Positions 27,020 to 36,356 of a stretch of 64,000 nt of DNA are shown piece by piece (the stretch's first letter is position 1; each line of letters starts with the position of its first letter). Both the position numbers and the translations under genes were made by a program. The DNA is taken from NCBI RefSeq assembly GCF_003076455.1, contig NZ_CP020918.1:806001-870000 (forward strand), written 5' to 3'. The DNA comes from Flavobacterium faecale. GTDB lineage: Bacteria; Bacteroidota; Bacteroidia; Flavobacteriales; Flavobacteriaceae. The notes beneath the pieces are model-generated. The model saw only the letters and a list, made by a program, of their open reading frames with translations. It was not told where the DNA came from and searched no databases.

Positions 27020-27382
27020 CTAAGTCAAACATTTTCTATTGTCTTGTTTTTCGACTAGAAAAAAAAGTATCGCGCCTGCAAAATAGAGCACAACATCAAT
27101 CCAATCTGCGGTATATCGTTGACTAACTTTTGGAAGATAATATTCGAAAAAAAAGGAATAATAAGAAGCAAGAATCAGCACAAATACCAACGAAAATTGA
27201 AAGTTTTGATCTTTTTTTAAATAGCGAATAAAAAAGTATAGCGTACCCAATACCAGCGGAAGACACAAAAAATCATTCACATAATTATTAACCAACCAAT
27301 GCAGTGGTAAACCTAGGTGTTGACACAGATAAATTGTCAATGCTACGATAAATACCGGGAAGCAAATTAATCTTTTTAACAT
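27020..27382 (-). CDS. Small four-helix integral membrane protein
   Basis: 120 residues from the ATG giving 'MLKRLICFPVFIVAL'. A frame-compatible ATG 30 bases upstream overlaps the previous gene's end and would add ten residues (MRRQQVKNGA), so I do not choose it. Four hydrophobic segments: ~3-22, ~35-52, ~62-82 and ~90-108. The pattern 'VNDFLCLPLVLGTLYFFIRY' is seen in Bacteroidota membrane proteins sometimes labelled magnesium-citrate secondary transporter; I would not rely on that name. It follows a zinc-ribbon membrane protein gene with a 10-base gap. Confidence 0.65.
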   Translation of the reverse strand: MLKRLICFPVFIVALTIYLCQHLGLPLHWLVNNYVNDFLCLPLVLGTLYFFIRYLKKDQNFQFSLVFVLILASYYSFFFEYYLPKVSQRYTADWIDVVLYFAGAILFFLVEKQDNRKCLT

Positions 27383-27392
27383 AGCACCATTT

Positions 27393-27710
27393 TTAACCTG
27401 CTGCCGCCGCAATCACCATCGAAATAATTCCACCGACCAAAAAAGCAAGAAACATCCAGATGTAATAACTTGCTTGAAAAAAAGTTCTGATGATTACATT
27501 TTTATGCTCCGAACCTTTTTTAAGGAATATTTCAATTTTGCTAGGCTTTTCATCTAGTAACTCTTTTTGTTTGTTTTTTTGCTCGATTTTTTTTTCGCGT
27601 TCCAAGTTGCGTTTGAGTACCATGTCTAATAAAGCGTTGCAGTTAGTGCAATATTTTTTATTTAAATTGACGGTGCCGCATTCTGGACAAGTTATATAGG
27701 AATCATTCAT
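27393..27710 (-). CDS. Zinc-ribbon membrane protein
   Basis: 105 residues. The N-terminus has two knuckles 'CPECG' (8-12) and 'CTNCN' (21-25), forming one zinc ribbon. A Lys/Glu-rich charged helix follows (~33-70, probable coiled coil), then one C-terminal transmembrane segment ('MFLAFLVGGIISMVIAAAAG'). Topology suggests a tail-anchored cytoplasmic zinc ribbon. Function unknown. Likely co-transcribed with the four-helix membrane protein that follows. Confidence 0.75.
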   Translation of the reverse strand: MNDSYITCPECGTVNLNKKYCTNCNALLDMVLKRNLEREKKIEQKNKQKELLDEKPSKIEIFLKKGSEHKNVIIRTFFQASYYIWMFLAFLVGGIISMVIAAAAG

Positions 27711-27915
27711 TAAAACGTTTTTCTAATTACATACTTCAGCTTATTTCTGACCTCTAGCAAAAACAATACAAGCTGTCTAGCTCCTCATTACATTATAGCC
27801 TCTTCAAAAATCTAGCTACTATTATTGCTAGTAAAGATAACCTAAAGGAACGGAGTGTAAAATAGATTGTAACAAAATAATCTTACAAATAAATAATCTT
27901 TACCCTTCATTCGAT

Positions 27916-28071
27916 TCATCCGTTTTCTTTTTGTTGGTTCATTTTGGTCACCAACGCTTTTATCCGCAAGGCCGAAGCTTTTTTATCTGCTTGCAATTTT
28001 GCCTTTTTCTTATTGAGCAACTTGGTGTGTAGCGCTTTGTTTTTAGTATTTTTTTCGGGTCCTTTCGGCAT
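27916..28071 (-). CDS. Small Lys-rich basic protein (51 residues)
   Basis: Reads 'MPKGPEKNTKNKALHTKLLN' then a Lys/Ala/Gln-rich helix to 'MNQQKENG' and a TGA stop. About 30% Lys, no hydrophobic segment, likely one long basic helix. Codon pattern and an ordinary ATG context make it look coding, and I believe similar short basic proteins occur in other flavobacteria (not checked). It may bind nucleic acid or ribosomes (inference only). It stands 205 bases upstream of the zinc-ribbon gene. Confidence 0.5.
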   Translation of the reverse strand: MPKGPEKNTKNKALHTKLLNKKKAKLQADKKASALRIKALVTKMNQQKENG

Positions 28072-28412
28072 GTTGACAATCTTAGCTTGTTAGTAATGTA
28101 AAGATAAAAAAATATTGAAGTCTATATTAAAGATAAAATTAGAAACAAGGAAATTTATAATATTTCGAAACTATTACTTGTATTCATTTGTACTGTAACT
28201 ATTATTTTGAACGCCCTAAAAGGAATAAAATAATTTCATTTAATAACAACTTCAAAAATATTTAACAACCAAATCTCACTGGTATTTTCAATTGGCCGTA
28301 AAAATTAATTATTTGAAATTAAAAAATAATCTGACATTCAATACATTACAAAAATATTCAAAATTTATTGGCTATACCTGCTCCTGCTGCTAGTTTTTAT
28401 ACCAAATAACAG
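28072..28412. other. Gene-free AT-rich interval before tRNA-Trp
   Basis: No ORF, hairpin or repeat that I can support. Confidence 0.5.
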
Positions 28413-28420
28413 TATATTTG
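28413..28420 (+). promoter_or_regulatory. -7 element of tRNA-Trp
   Basis: TATATTTG, exact TAnnTTTG, 31 bases before the mature 5' end. A T-rich stretch upstream could serve as -33, though spacing is short. Confidence 0.55.
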
Positions 28421-28451
28421 CGACTCAAGAGCAGTTCATTCTGTTCGTACT

Positions 28452-28522
28452 ACGGGCGTAGTTCAAGGGTAGAATAGCGGTCTCCAAAACCGTTGATGGG
28501 GGTTCGAATCCCTCCGCCCGTG
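28452..28522 (+). tRNA. trnW: tRNA-Trp (anticodon CCA)
   Basis: Acceptor stem ACGGGCG pairs with CGCCCGT. The anticodon loop CTCCAAA is closed by GCGGT/ACCGT, giving anticodon CCA. The T arm holds the invariant GTTCGAATC. The discriminator is G, as bacterial TrpRS requires. CCA is only partly encoded (CA follows). It stands alone, not in a tRNA cluster. Confidence 0.95.
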
Positions 28523-28534
28523 CAAGTACATTTT

Positions 28535-28576
28535 AAACAACAAAGTCTAAGGGTTCTTCCTTAGACTTTGTTGTTT
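28535..28576 (+). terminator. Strong hairpin after tRNA-Trp
   Basis: 18-bp perfect stem (AAACAACAAAGTCTAAGG with its complement) and a 6-nt loop GTTCTT. It starts 12 bases after the tRNA. There is no long T-run, but the stem itself ends in TTGTTGTTT. Confidence 0.75.
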
Positions 28577-28717
28577 ACATTAAAACCTACTGCTAAAATT
28601 TCTAAACATAATTCTATAAGTAAATAGTCGCGAAGAAAAATGATTTACATTCTTCTTAATTACTATACTTTTAGTTCGTTTATGTTACGAATGTTTTTAA
28701 TGGTTGATTGATTTTGA

Positions 28718-29197
28718 TTACAATTTCCAAACCTTCGTAACCACTTCTTTCAATTCTTCCATTTTTTGAGTGCCTATCAAAAGGCTTTTGCCGTTTTTTA
28801 GTTCAAGGGCTAGTCCTTTATTTCCTTTTGTGTTATAGACAGTACCATATTTTGTAAACAGTCGAATGCCGTAACCAACAAAACTATATGTAATTAGTTC
28901 CGCTGATTTCACATCTTGCCATTGGATACTCTTATTTGTGAAAGAAAAAAAGTTTATTAGAATTTCTTTGTCGTTGATTGTGGTTTTCAATTTCGAAAAT
29001 AAAAACAAAAGCAACAGCCCAAATGACACTACGGCAGCAATAATGAGTCCGCTGTCTGACATGGGTTTATCTCCAAAAACGCCTCCTAAAATAATCTGTT
29101 TGTAAATTCCGTAAGCAGGCATGAGAGCAACACCAATAAGTACAAGCCAAAGCCACCATTGGGTAAATTTTTGTTCTTCTTGGAAATGAGTTTTCAT
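28718..29197 (-). CDS. Two-TM membrane protein with PH-like C-terminal domain
   Basis: 159 residues. Two hydrophobic helices (~15-37 and ~50-68) are followed by a ~90-residue beta-rich cytoplasmic domain ('TTINDKEILINFFSFTNKSI', 'IQWQDVKSAELITYSF', 'ALELKNGKSLLIGTQKMEEL'). The repeated strand pattern and the final helix resemble bacterial PH-like domains. Function unknown. Monocistronic, divergent from metG. Confidence 0.7.
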   Translation of the reverse strand: MKTHFQEEQKFTQWWLWLVLIGVALMPAYGIYKQIILGGVFGDKPMSDSGLIIAAVVSFGLLLLFLFSKLKTTINDKEILINFFSFTNKSIQWQDVKSAELITYSFVGYGIRLFTKYGTVYNTKGNKGLALELKNGKSLLIGTQKMEELKEVVTKVWKL

Positions 29198-29385
29198 TGA
29201 TTGAGTTTTTCTACTTTATCAAATATAAGCAATTCTTAAAAATGAAATATAATTAAATACACTAAATTCCTAGCCCTGATAGCAGTGAAATCCTTTTGGG
29301 GGCTTTTGTTTTGCCCACAAAAGATTGGAACGGATAACAGGAAATAGCTCCTAATAAAAAGTAGTAAACTTTGAATTGTATTGCT

Positions 29386-29393
29386 TATTTTTG
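29386..29393 (+). promoter_or_regulatory. -7 element of metG
   Basis: TATTTTTG, an exact TAnnTTTG match, 77 bases before the metG ATG. No -33 box with normal spacing was identified. Confidence 0.5.
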
Positions 29394-29469
29394 CACCCAA
29401 TAAAATAGATACATGAAGTAAGCCTAGGCGAATTACATGTGGCAATTATAAAAACAATACTGTTTACAC

Positions 29470-31578
29470 ATGATACAGAATCCAAAAAGATATACCATTA
29501 CTGCTGCTTTGCCTTATACTAACGGACCCATCCACATTGGACATTTGGCGGGTGTTTACGTACCAGCTGACATTTATTCTCGTTACCTGAGAGCACACAA
29601 CAAAGATGTTTTGTTTGTATGCGGAAGTGATGAGCACGGTGTGGCCATCTCGATGAAAGCGAAGAAAGAAGGCATTACACCTCAGGAAGTAATTGATAAA
29701 TATGATGTAATCATTAGAAAATCATTCATTGATTTTGGCGTTTCATTTGATAACTACTCGAGAACTTCGGCTAAAATTCATCATGATACTGCTCAAGATT
29801 TTTTTAAAAAATTATACGAACAAGGTGATTTTATCGAGCAAGTAACAGAACAATTATATGATGCAAAAGCAGATCAGTTTTTGGCAGATCGTTTTGTAAC
29901 GGGTACCTGCCCAAAATGTGGTAACGAAGAAGCATACGGAGATCAATGTGAAAAATGCGGATCTACCTTGAACGCTACCGATTTGATTAATCCAAAATCG
30001 ACTATTACCGGAGAAATTCCTGTGATGAAAGCAACTAAGCACTGGTTCTTGCCATTGGATAGATACGATGCTTTTTTGAGAGAATGGATTCTTGAAGGAC
30101 ATAAAAATGACTGGAAACCTAATGTTTATGGTCAAGTAAAATCGTGGATTGACGGTGGATTAGAGCCTCGTGCCGTGACGCGTGACTTGGACTGGGGAAT
30201 TGACGTTCCAGTTGAAGGTGCCGAAGGGAAAAAATTATATGTGTGGTTTGATGCGCCTATTGGATACATTTCTGCATCTAAAGAATGGGCATTGCGCGAA
30301 GGAAAAGAATGGGAACCGTACTGGAAAGACCAAGACACAAAACTGGTACATTTTATAGGGAAAGACAATATTGTGTTTCACTGTGTGATTTTCCCAGCGA
30401 TGTTAAAGGCGGAAGGATCTTATATTTTACCTGATAATGTTCCTGCAAATGAATTCCTGAACTTGGAAGGAAATAAATTGTCAACGTCTAAAAACTGGGC
30501 AGTTTGGTTGCACGAATATTTGGAAGAATTTCCGGGGCAGCAAGATGTTTTGCGTTATGCTTTAACATCAAATGCTCCAGAAACAAAAGACAACGACTTT
30601 ACTTGGAAGGATTTTCAAGCTAGAAACAACAATGAATTGGTAGCAATTTTTGGAAACTTTATCAACCGTGTGGTGGTGTTGACCAATAAATATTATAATG
30701 GAATTGTTCCTACACCAATCTCACTAACCACCGAAGGTGGAATGACCGAGTTTACGGAAGTAGATTTGCAAACGTTGGCGGAATTAAAAGCATATCCTGC
30801 TGTGATTTCGAGTTCGATTGAGCGTTACCGTTTTAGAGAAGCATTGGGAGAATTAATGAATGTGGCTCGTTTGGGTAATAAATATTTGGCAGACGAAGAG
30901 CCTTGGAAAGTAATGAAAGACAACCCAGAGCGCGTACACACACAAATGTATGTGGCGTTGCAGATTTCGGCAGCATTGAGTACACTTTGTGAGCCATTCT
31001 TGCCTTTTACTTCTGAAAAACTAAAACGCATATTGAATATTACAGCTGCAGATGCTCCAATAACTTGGGATACGATTTCGGAATCTTCAGATTTATTGGT
31101 AGCTGGACACCAAATAGGACAAGCAGAATTACTTTTTTCAAAAATAGAAGACGAAGAAATTCAAAAACAAATAGACAAATTGGAAGCTACAAAAACCGCT
31201 AATAAGGAAGAGATTGCTTCGTCCCTCGCAAAGACGGAACCACAAAAAGAAACAATTCAGTTTGAGGATTTTGCCAAAATGGACATTCGAGTGGGTACAA
31301 TTCTAGAGGCCGAAAAAATGCCAAAGGCAAACAAACTTTTGGTTTTAAAAGTTGATACCGGAATTGATGTTCGCACCATCGTGTCGGGAATTGCAGAAAG
31401 TTTCAAACCTGAAGACATTATCGGGAAACGCGTGAGTGTTTTGGTAAATTTAGCACCAAGAGCATTACGCGGCGTAGAAAGTCAAGGTATGATTTTGATG
31501 GCTACTAATACTGAAGGGAAATTGGTTTTCATCAATCCAGATGCAGAAGGTGTTCCTAATGGAGATATGGTTAGTTAA
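29470..31578 (+). CDS. metG: Methionyl-tRNA synthetase with C-terminal tRNA-binding domain
   Basis: 702 residues, the length of the dimeric bacterial type. Class I signatures: 'HIGH' at 22-25 and the KMSKS equivalent 'NKLSTSKNW' near 335. A Cys4 zinc knuckle '[19 protein letters not shown]' sits near 143-161. The anticodon-binding helical domain follows, then from ~593 an EMAPII/Trbp111-like OB domain ('[20 protein letters not shown]') that helps bind tRNA and dimerise. A Lys/Glu-rich linker ~560-590 joins them. A REP palindrome just after the stop supplies the terminator. Confidence 0.97.
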   Translation: MIQNPKRYTITAALPYTNGPIHIGHLAGVYVPADIYSRYLRAHNKDVLFVCGSDEHGVAISMKAKKEGITPQEVIDKYDVIIRKSFIDFGVSFDNYSRTSAKIHHDTAQDFFKKLYEQGDFIEQVTEQLYDAKADQFLADRFVTGTCPKCGNEEAYGDQCEKCGSTLNATDLINPKSTITGEIPVMKATKHWFLPLDRYDAFLREWILEGHKNDWKPNVYGQVKSWIDGGLEPRAVTRDLDWGIDVPVEGAEGKKLYVWFDAPIGYISASKEWALREGKEWEPYWKDQDTKLVHFIGKDNIVFHCVIFPAMLKAEGSYILPDNVPANEFLNLEGNKLSTSKNWAVWLHEYLEEFPGQQDVLRYALTSNAPETKDNDFTWKDFQARNNNELVAIFGNFINRVVVLTNKYYNGIVPTPISLTTEGGMTEFTEVDLQTLAELKAYPAVISSSIERYRFREALGELMNVARLGNKYLADEEPWKVMKDNPERVHTQMYVALQISAALSTLCEPFLPFTSEKLKRILNITAADAPITWDTISESSDLLVAGHQIGQAELLFSKIEDEEIQKQIDKLEATKTANKEEIASSLAKTEPQKETIQFEDFAKMDIRVGTILEAEKMPKANKLLVLKVDTGIDVRTIVSGIAESFKPEDIIGKRVSVLVNLAPRALRGVESQGMILMATNTEGKLVFINPDAEGVPNGDMVS

Positions 31579-31602
31579 AAAAGAAAATAAATATTTATTC
31601 GC

Positions 31603-31636
31603 AGAGACGTTGCATTGCAACGTCTCTTTTTTTTTC
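31603..31636 (+). terminator. REP-like palindrome acting as metG terminator
   Basis: Perfect 12-bp arms AGAGACGTTGCA / TGCAACGTCTCT around a single T, then a run of nine T. It starts 24 bases after the metG stop. The same palindrome recurs twice in the neighbouring transposase locus. Confidence 0.8.
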
Positions 31637-31830
31637 CACAACGTTTATAATTTCAACCAAAACGTAATTTCATTTCTTCCAAAACGTAATTTTTTATTCG
31701 CAAAAACATATTATTGATGTCAAAAATTTCTCTATCGAATATGTTTCCATTTATTGGAACATTTATATTTTTGGAATGCATTTATATTTGACATATTTAT
31801 TATATTCGTTATTGTTAACATCCACAATCA

Positions 31831-31855
31831 AGAGACGTTGCAGTGCAACGTCCCT
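31831..31855 (+). repeat. REP-like palindrome, copy 2
   Basis: AGAGACGTTGCA G TGCAACGTCCCT: same arms as copy 1 with one mismatch in the outer stem. It lies 18 bases before the transposase start codon. Confidence 0.85.
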
Positions 31856-31873
31856 ACCGCAAACGATTCTAAA

Positions 31874-32488
31874 ATGCCTGATAAATTTCGAAATAAATAC
31901 CGCATCTCCTCCAGCCGATTAAAAAATTGGGATTACGGAAAAAATGGCGCCTATTTCATAACTATTTGTACTGGAAACCGAGAGCACTTTTTTGGCGAAA
32001 TTGTATCCGTAAATAATGATAACGAAATACAATTTACTGAAATTGGTCAATTCGCACATCAATTTTGGTTAGAGATTCCCAAACATTTTCCGTTTGTGGA
32101 ATTAGGAAATTTTCAGGTAATGCCCAATCATATTCATGGTATATTGATTATTGATAAAAAAGACAATGTGGATGCGTTGCGTTTACAGACGTTGCGTGTG
32201 GATGATGTACAGACGTTGCCCGTGGATGATGTACAGACGTTGCAGTGCAACGTCTCTACCGAAAACAAAAAAATGGCGATGATTTCACCAAAATCGGGAT
32301 CGATTTCTACCATCATACGTTCTTATAAATCGGTGGTAACCAAAAACAGCCATCATATTGACGCTAAATTTAAATGGCAAGAACGTTTTCACGACCATAT
32401 TATTCGTACATCAGATTCGTTTGAACGCATTCAAAATTACATCGAAAATAATGTGGCAAATTGGAAAGAAGATAAATTTTTCGATTAG
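31874..32488 (+). CDS. REP-associated tyrosine transposase (RAYT, Y1/TnpA_REP family)
   Basis: 204 residues from the ATG giving 'MPDKFRNKYRISSSRLKNW'. A longer frame begins 120 bases upstream but translates the REP palindrome itself, so I reject it. The HUH nuclease motif is 'MPNHIHGILII' near residue 86 and the likely nucleophile Tyr is in 'IQNYIENNVANW' near 190. 'GAYFITICTGNREHFFGEI' near 23-41 is typical. These single-strand nucleases nick and move REP palindromes. Between the HUH motif and the C-terminal half, ~30 residues ('VDDVQTLPVDDVQTL') are encoded by tandem REP-derived sequence. Confidence 0.9.
   Translation: MPDKFRNKYRISSSRLKNWDYGKNGAYFITICTGNREHFFGEIVSVNNDNEIQFTEIGQFAHQFWLEIPKHFPFVELGNFQVMPNHIHGILIIDKKDNVDALRLQTLRVDDVQTLPVDDVQTLQCNVSTENKKMAMISPKSGSISTIIRSYKSVVTKNSHHIDAKFKWQERFHDHIIRTSDSFERIQNYIENNVANWKEDKFFD
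32183..32257 (+). repeat. REP palindrome copy 3 with 24-bp tandem repeats inside the transposase gene
   Basis: Three in-frame units of 24 bp, each containing GTACAGACGTTGC or a close variant plus GTGGATGAT. The last unit completes a full palindrome (ACAGACGTTGCA / TGCAACGTCTCT). Translated as VDDVQTL repeats. Confidence 0.85.
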
Positions 32489-32592
32489 AAAAATCTTTCT
32501 AAACCGATTATTACAATATCGAATTAAAGAATTAGAACACAATTTATTATCAAACCACTGAGTAATACTTTTAATAGCTCAATAATGCAAAA

Positions 32593-33474
32593 ATGACAAA
32601 CGCAAAACCTAGATTAGCCCTCGTTTTCGGAATACTTTGTATTTCTATTTTTCCAATATTGGTGAAGCTCAAACTAACTCCGGGGTTAATTTCAGCTTTT
32701 TATAGGATGGCTATCGCTTTCTCCTTATTATTACCATATGTTGTGTTAACAAAAAAGCTACACATACCTTCATTAAAATATTGCCTATTGGCTACTATTT
32801 GCGGTATTTTGTTCGCATCAGATGTAGCGGTTTGGAATATTGCGATTCAAGAGTCAAGTGCTACTCAAGCCTCTTTACTCACCAACTTATCACCTCTATG
32901 GGTAGGAATGTTATCTTTTGTGTTTTTAAAAAACAAACCCGCAACCAATTTTTGGATCGGCACTGTAATAGCCTTATTTGGTATGGCCATGTTGGTAGGT
33001 TTTCGATTTTTTTTAGAACTAAATTTTGATGCAGCTTTCTTGTTGGCTGTATTGTCTGGAATATTTTATTCTATCTATTTATTGGTGAGTAAAAAAGCAC
33101 TTAGCCAAATTGATGTTTTATCTTTTATGACCATTAGTTTACTAGCATCCTCCATATATTTGGCCATTGTTTGCTTGATTATGAACGAACCTTTTTCTGG
33201 TTTCACAAATCAGGGGTGGCTAGTATTATTTACACAAGCAGTTGTTTGCCAATTAATGGCATGGATATCAGTAAGCTATGCCACACAACACATGAGACCA
33301 ACTCGGGTTTCCCTAAGTTTATTAGGGCAAGCTGTCTTGACAACAGTTTTGGCTTGGGCATTTTTAGATGAAAACATTACTTTAAATATGATCATTGGTG
33401 GTATCATATTATTGAGTGGTATTAGAATCACTTTCTACACCAAAACAATTTCATTACAAAATAAATCTGCTTAA
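32593..33474 (+). CDS. EamA-family (DMT superfamily) transporter
   Basis: 293 residues with ten predicted membrane helices arranged as two five-helix halves. Conserved EamA features: 'FYRMAIAFSLLLPYV' near 36, 'SSATQASLLTNLSPLWVGML' near 90, and in the second half 'SVSYATQHMRPTRVSLSLLG' near 225. Likely an inner-membrane metabolite or amino-acid exporter; substrate unknown. It is 39 bases ahead of a HAD hydrolase gene, so possibly co-transcribed. Confidence 0.88.
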   Translation: MTNAKPRLALVFGILCISIFPILVKLKLTPGLISAFYRMAIAFSLLLPYVVLTKKLHIPSLKYCLLATICGILFASDVAVWNIAIQESSATQASLLTNLSPLWVGMLSFVFLKNKPATNFWIGTVIALFGMAMLVGFRFFLELNFDAAFLLAVLSGIFYSIYLLVSKKALSQIDVLSFMTISLLASSIYLAIVCLIMNEPFSGFTNQGWLVLFTQAVVCQLMAWISVSYATQHMRPTRVSLSLLGQAVLTTVLAWAFLDENITLNMIIGGIILLSGIRITFYTKTISLQNKSA

Positions 33475-33512
33475 AAAGCGTAACAAACTATATTAGAAAT
33501 CAACTAACAAAC

Positions 33513-34202
33513 ATGAAAAATTTAAAAGTGATAGCCTTCGATGCTGATGATACCTTATTTGTCAACGAAACTTTTTTTGGAGAAGCAGAAGAAAAGTTCT
33601 GTAGCCTTATGAGCGACTACTTATCAAAACAAAGCATTTCACAAGAACTCTTCAAAACACAAATCAACAATTTACCTACTTACGGATACGGAATCAAAGG
33701 CTACATCTTGTCGATGATCGAAACTGCAATGAGCATATCCAACAATACTATACCTGTAGAATATATCGAAAAGATCATTCAGTACGGAAAAGACTTGACC
33801 GAAAAGCCTATTGAATTACTCGAAGGTGTTGTTGAAACCTTAGAATTACTAACCGGAAAATATAAATTGGTCGTAGCTACAAAAGGCGATTTATTAGATC
33901 AAAGACGAAAATTACATAAATCAGGATTAGGAAAATATTTTCACCATATTGAAGTTATGTCAGATAAACAGCAAATCGATTATTTAGATTTACTAAAACG
34001 ATTAGAGGTAGCTCCTGAAGATTTTTTAATGATTGGAAACTCGTTAAAATCGGATATTTTACCAGTATTAGAAATTGGAGGATATGCTGTCCATATTCCG
34101 TTTCATACTACATGGGAACATGAGCGTATAAATCATAAAATTGAGCACGAAAACTTCAGAACTGCCGTTATCATGACAGAATTAGCTAATTTACTGTCTT
34201 AA
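33513..34202 (+). CDS. HAD-superfamily hydrolase
   Basis: 229 residues. Motif I 'FDADDTLFVNE' (9-19) has the nucleophile Asp and the acid/base Asp two residues on. Motif II is 'VVATKGD' near 120. Motif III Lys is probably in 'DKQQIDYLDLLKRL', and motif IV 'MIGNSLKSDI' near 175 replaces the usual GDS with GNSLKSD. A helical cap (type C1) lies between I and II. Probably a phosphatase on a small phosphorylated metabolite; which one cannot be told. Confidence 0.88.
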   Translation: MKNLKVIAFDADDTLFVNETFFGEAEEKFCSLMSDYLSKQSISQELFKTQINNLPTYGYGIKGYILSMIETAMSISNNTIPVEYIEKIIQYGKDLTEKPIELLEGVVETLELLTGKYKLVVATKGDLLDQRRKLHKSGLGKYFHHIEVMSDKQQIDYLDLLKRLEVAPEDFLMIGNSLKSDILPVLEIGGYAVHIPFHTTWEHERINHKIEHENFRTAVIMTELANLLS

Positions 34203-34480
34203 AAACTCCGTTTTAACCTCTTATATCTTATAAAAAATAGCTTTTTCAATGTTGTTTCTATGTTAAAATTGAAAAAAAGAGCAAATAAGGATATATGTCA
34301 AAATGGAGTTATTTATTACAATACTAATAATTTTATCCCTTAATTTTTAAATGATTTGCAAAATAAAGTCCTAATAACGCAAATTGTACCGTGATAATTA
34401 TTTAACATTTGTACTGAAAAATAAGCAAAAAGACAAACGAAGGGTAAAAACTGTTAATTTTCGAAAAAAATATATACTTT
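34203..34480. other. Gene-free interval upstream of ompA-like gene
   Basis: AT-rich, no ORF. 'TATACTTTTA' about 27 bases before the next ATG differs from TAnnTTTG by the final base and may be its -7 element. Confidence 0.4.
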
Positions 34481-34498
34481 TATAAAAAATTTAAAACA

Positions 34499-35725
34499 AT
34501 GAAAAAACTTATAATTACTTTGGTTTTTGCATCAGCTTTTACAGGAGTAAATGCACAGAATGAGGCAAAAAAAGAAAACGAAACTGAGAAGTACAACAAA
34601 TGGTCTATCGAAGTTGCAGGTGGAGTTAGCAAACCTTTGAACCGTTTAGGTGGTTCTTTCGGATTTGTAACACCAGTTACTGTTGATTTAGGTCTTAGAT
34701 ACATGATCAACAACAAATTTGGTATCAAAGGAGACTTAGGTTACAACACATTGCAAGAAAAAGACGGAGCACCAGAATTCAATTCAAGATACTACAGAGG
34801 AGATATCCAAGCTGTAGCTAACTTAGGTAGAATTATGAACTTCGAAACTTGGACAAATACAATCGGACTTTTAGGTCATGGTGGTGTTGGTTTAGGAATG
34901 GTTAGATCTGGTGATGTTAAGGACTGGGTTGGAAACGGAATCTTAGGATTAACTTTGCAAGCTAAACTTTCTGATCACTTTGCATTAACAATGGACGGAA
35001 GTGCTATTTTAAATGTTAGACAAGATTTATTGTTTACAGCTGCTCCATCTGGTAAAGTTGGTTACGGTGGAATCCTTAACGGTACTGTTGGTGTTACTTA
35101 CTATATTGGTAAAAACACAAAACATGCTGACTGGATTGTACTTGATTCAACAAACGGATTGGAAAAAAGAGTTTCTGAGTTAGAAGCTATGAACGCTGAT
35201 ACTGACAGAGACGGAATCGTTGATTATTTAGATCTTGAGCCAAACACTATGTCTGGAGCAATGGTTGATGGTAAAGGACGTGCTATTGATGCAAACAAAA
35301 ACGGAATTCCTGACGAAATCGAAAAATACATCGATGCAAAATACAAAGGTGGAAACGGTTCTGGAGTTAGTGATGACACTATCAAAGGTTTAGTTAATGG
35401 TGGATACGTAAGTGTATTCTTTGACTTTAACAAATCTACTCCAAACACTGAATCTACAGATGCTGTAGCTTACGTATTGACTTACTTAAGAAACAATCCT
35501 TCTGCTTCAGTTGACATTATTGGTCATGCTGATGAAGTTGGAAGTACATCTTACAACAACAACTTATCTTCTGCAAGAGCAAATAACGTTAAAGAAACTT
35601 TATTGAAATCTAACATTGCTGCTTCAAGATTGAACGTTGTAGCTGCTGGTGAAGATACATCAGTAGATGTAAACTCTGATGCTGCTAGAAAATTAGTAAG
35701 AAGAGTATCTTTCATGATAAAATAA
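34499..35725 (+). CDS. OmpA-family outer-membrane porin with TSP3-type calcium repeats
   Basis: 408 residues with a signal peptide (cleavage near 'VNAQ'). An N-terminal eight-strand barrel (~30-225) is followed by thrombospondin type 3-like Asp-rich repeats ('NADTDRDGIVDYLDLEPNT', 'DANKNGIPDEIE', ~233-285). The C-terminal OmpA peptidoglycan-binding domain (~305-408) has 'VFFDFNKSTPN', 'GHADEVGSTSYNNNLSSARA' and 'GEDTSVD'. Codon use is strongly biased towards a few preferred codons, suggesting high expression. It anchors outer membrane to cell wall. Two strong hairpins follow. Confidence 0.95.
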   Translation: MKKLIITLVFASAFTGVNAQNEAKKENETEKYNKWSIEVAGGVSKPLNRLGGSFGFVTPVTVDLGLRYMINNKFGIKGDLGYNTLQEKDGAPEFNSRYYRGDIQAVANLGRIMNFETWTNTIGLLGHGGVGLGMVRSGDVKDWVGNGILGLTLQAKLSDHFALTMDGSAILNVRQDLLFTAAPSGKVGYGGILNGTVGVTYYIGKNTKHADWIVLDSTNGLEKRVSELEAMNADTDRDGIVDYLDLEPNTMSGAMVDGKGRAIDANKNGIPDEIEKYIDAKYKGGNGSGVSDDTIKGLVNGGYVSVFFDFNKSTPNTESTDAVAYVLTYLRNNPSASVDIIGHADEVGSTSYNNNLSSARANNVKETLLKSNIAASRLNVVAAGEDTSVDVNSDAARKLVRRVSFMIK

Positions 35726-35743
35726 TTAATTATCACATATTAA

Positions 35744-35780
35744 AAAGCTCCAAAGAGAAATCTTTGGAGCTTTTTTTTTA
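35744..35780 (+). terminator. Terminator of ompA-like gene
   Basis: Stem AGCTCCAAAGA / TCTTTGGAGCT with GAAA tetraloop and eight or nine T, starting about 20 bases after the stop codon. Confidence 0.95.
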
Positions 35781-35804
35781 GTATCACATGAGTGTGTGTA
35801 CAAA

Positions 35805-35846
35805 TAGAAACGCCTCAAAAGTATCTTTTGGGGCGTTTCTATTCTA
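35805..35846. terminator. Second long hairpin after ompA-like gene
   Basis: 19-bp stem (AATAGAAACGCC.CAAAAG with CTTTTGGGGCGTTTCTATT, one G-U pair) and a 3-4 nt loop. It has no clear T-run; it may be a backup terminator or a small RNA fold. Confidence 0.6.
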
Positions 35847-36300
35847 TAACGCTTTCGAACTAAAAAATCATTAGGTATAGCTCAGTTGATTGAAACGATA
35901 GGTAACACAAAATTAGAAGCCTCTAACTAACCCAACAATTCACAGATAATATTTTACAACTTAGAATCAATTACAAAAAACTACGTCATTCACAATTCAT
36001 GACTTATAAGTCAATATCAAATGAATCCATGCTTTAACTCGTTACGACCTTCATCCTCGATACAATTAAAATATAAGCTGTAACTATCTCTTTTTCTTTA
36101 GAAGTTTTATAAGAATGACAATAACTAGGTTCTGAACAGTCCAACAAACATCACATTCTACTACAACATAAAATAATTGATAACACTCCTAGAATCACAA
36201 ATGACTCTTAAGAACTTACCAATCTCACCTTACCCCTTGGCTACGAAATAACACAGTTCATCCATAAGGTAAATGCAACTAAATTTCGTTGAATAAAATG
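35847..36300. other. Gene-free 450-bp interval
   Basis: No credible ORF. A short stretch (GGTATAGCTCAGTTGATTG) resembles a tRNA D-arm, but no anticodon or T arm follows. Confidence 0.5.
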
Positions 36301-36338
36301 AAAAAGCCCTAGCAAGTAGCGTACTCACTAGGACTTTT
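36301..36338 (-). terminator. Terminator of ssb
   Basis: AAAAGCCCTAG pairs with CTAGGACTTTT (one mismatch), followed by A/T runs, about 18 bases beyond the ssb stop. Confidence 0.7.
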
Positions 36339-36356
36339 ATTTATAGACTAAAGAAA

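Noticed and set aside
31754-31873. Longer N-terminus for the RAYT transposase
   Set aside because: The extra 40 codons translate the upstream REP palindrome and a hydrophobic non-homologous stretch.
35869-35900. tRNA-like stretch GGTATAGCTCAGTTGATTG
   Set aside because: It resembles a D arm, but no acceptor partner, anticodon stem or GTTCGA T arm follows within 80 bases.
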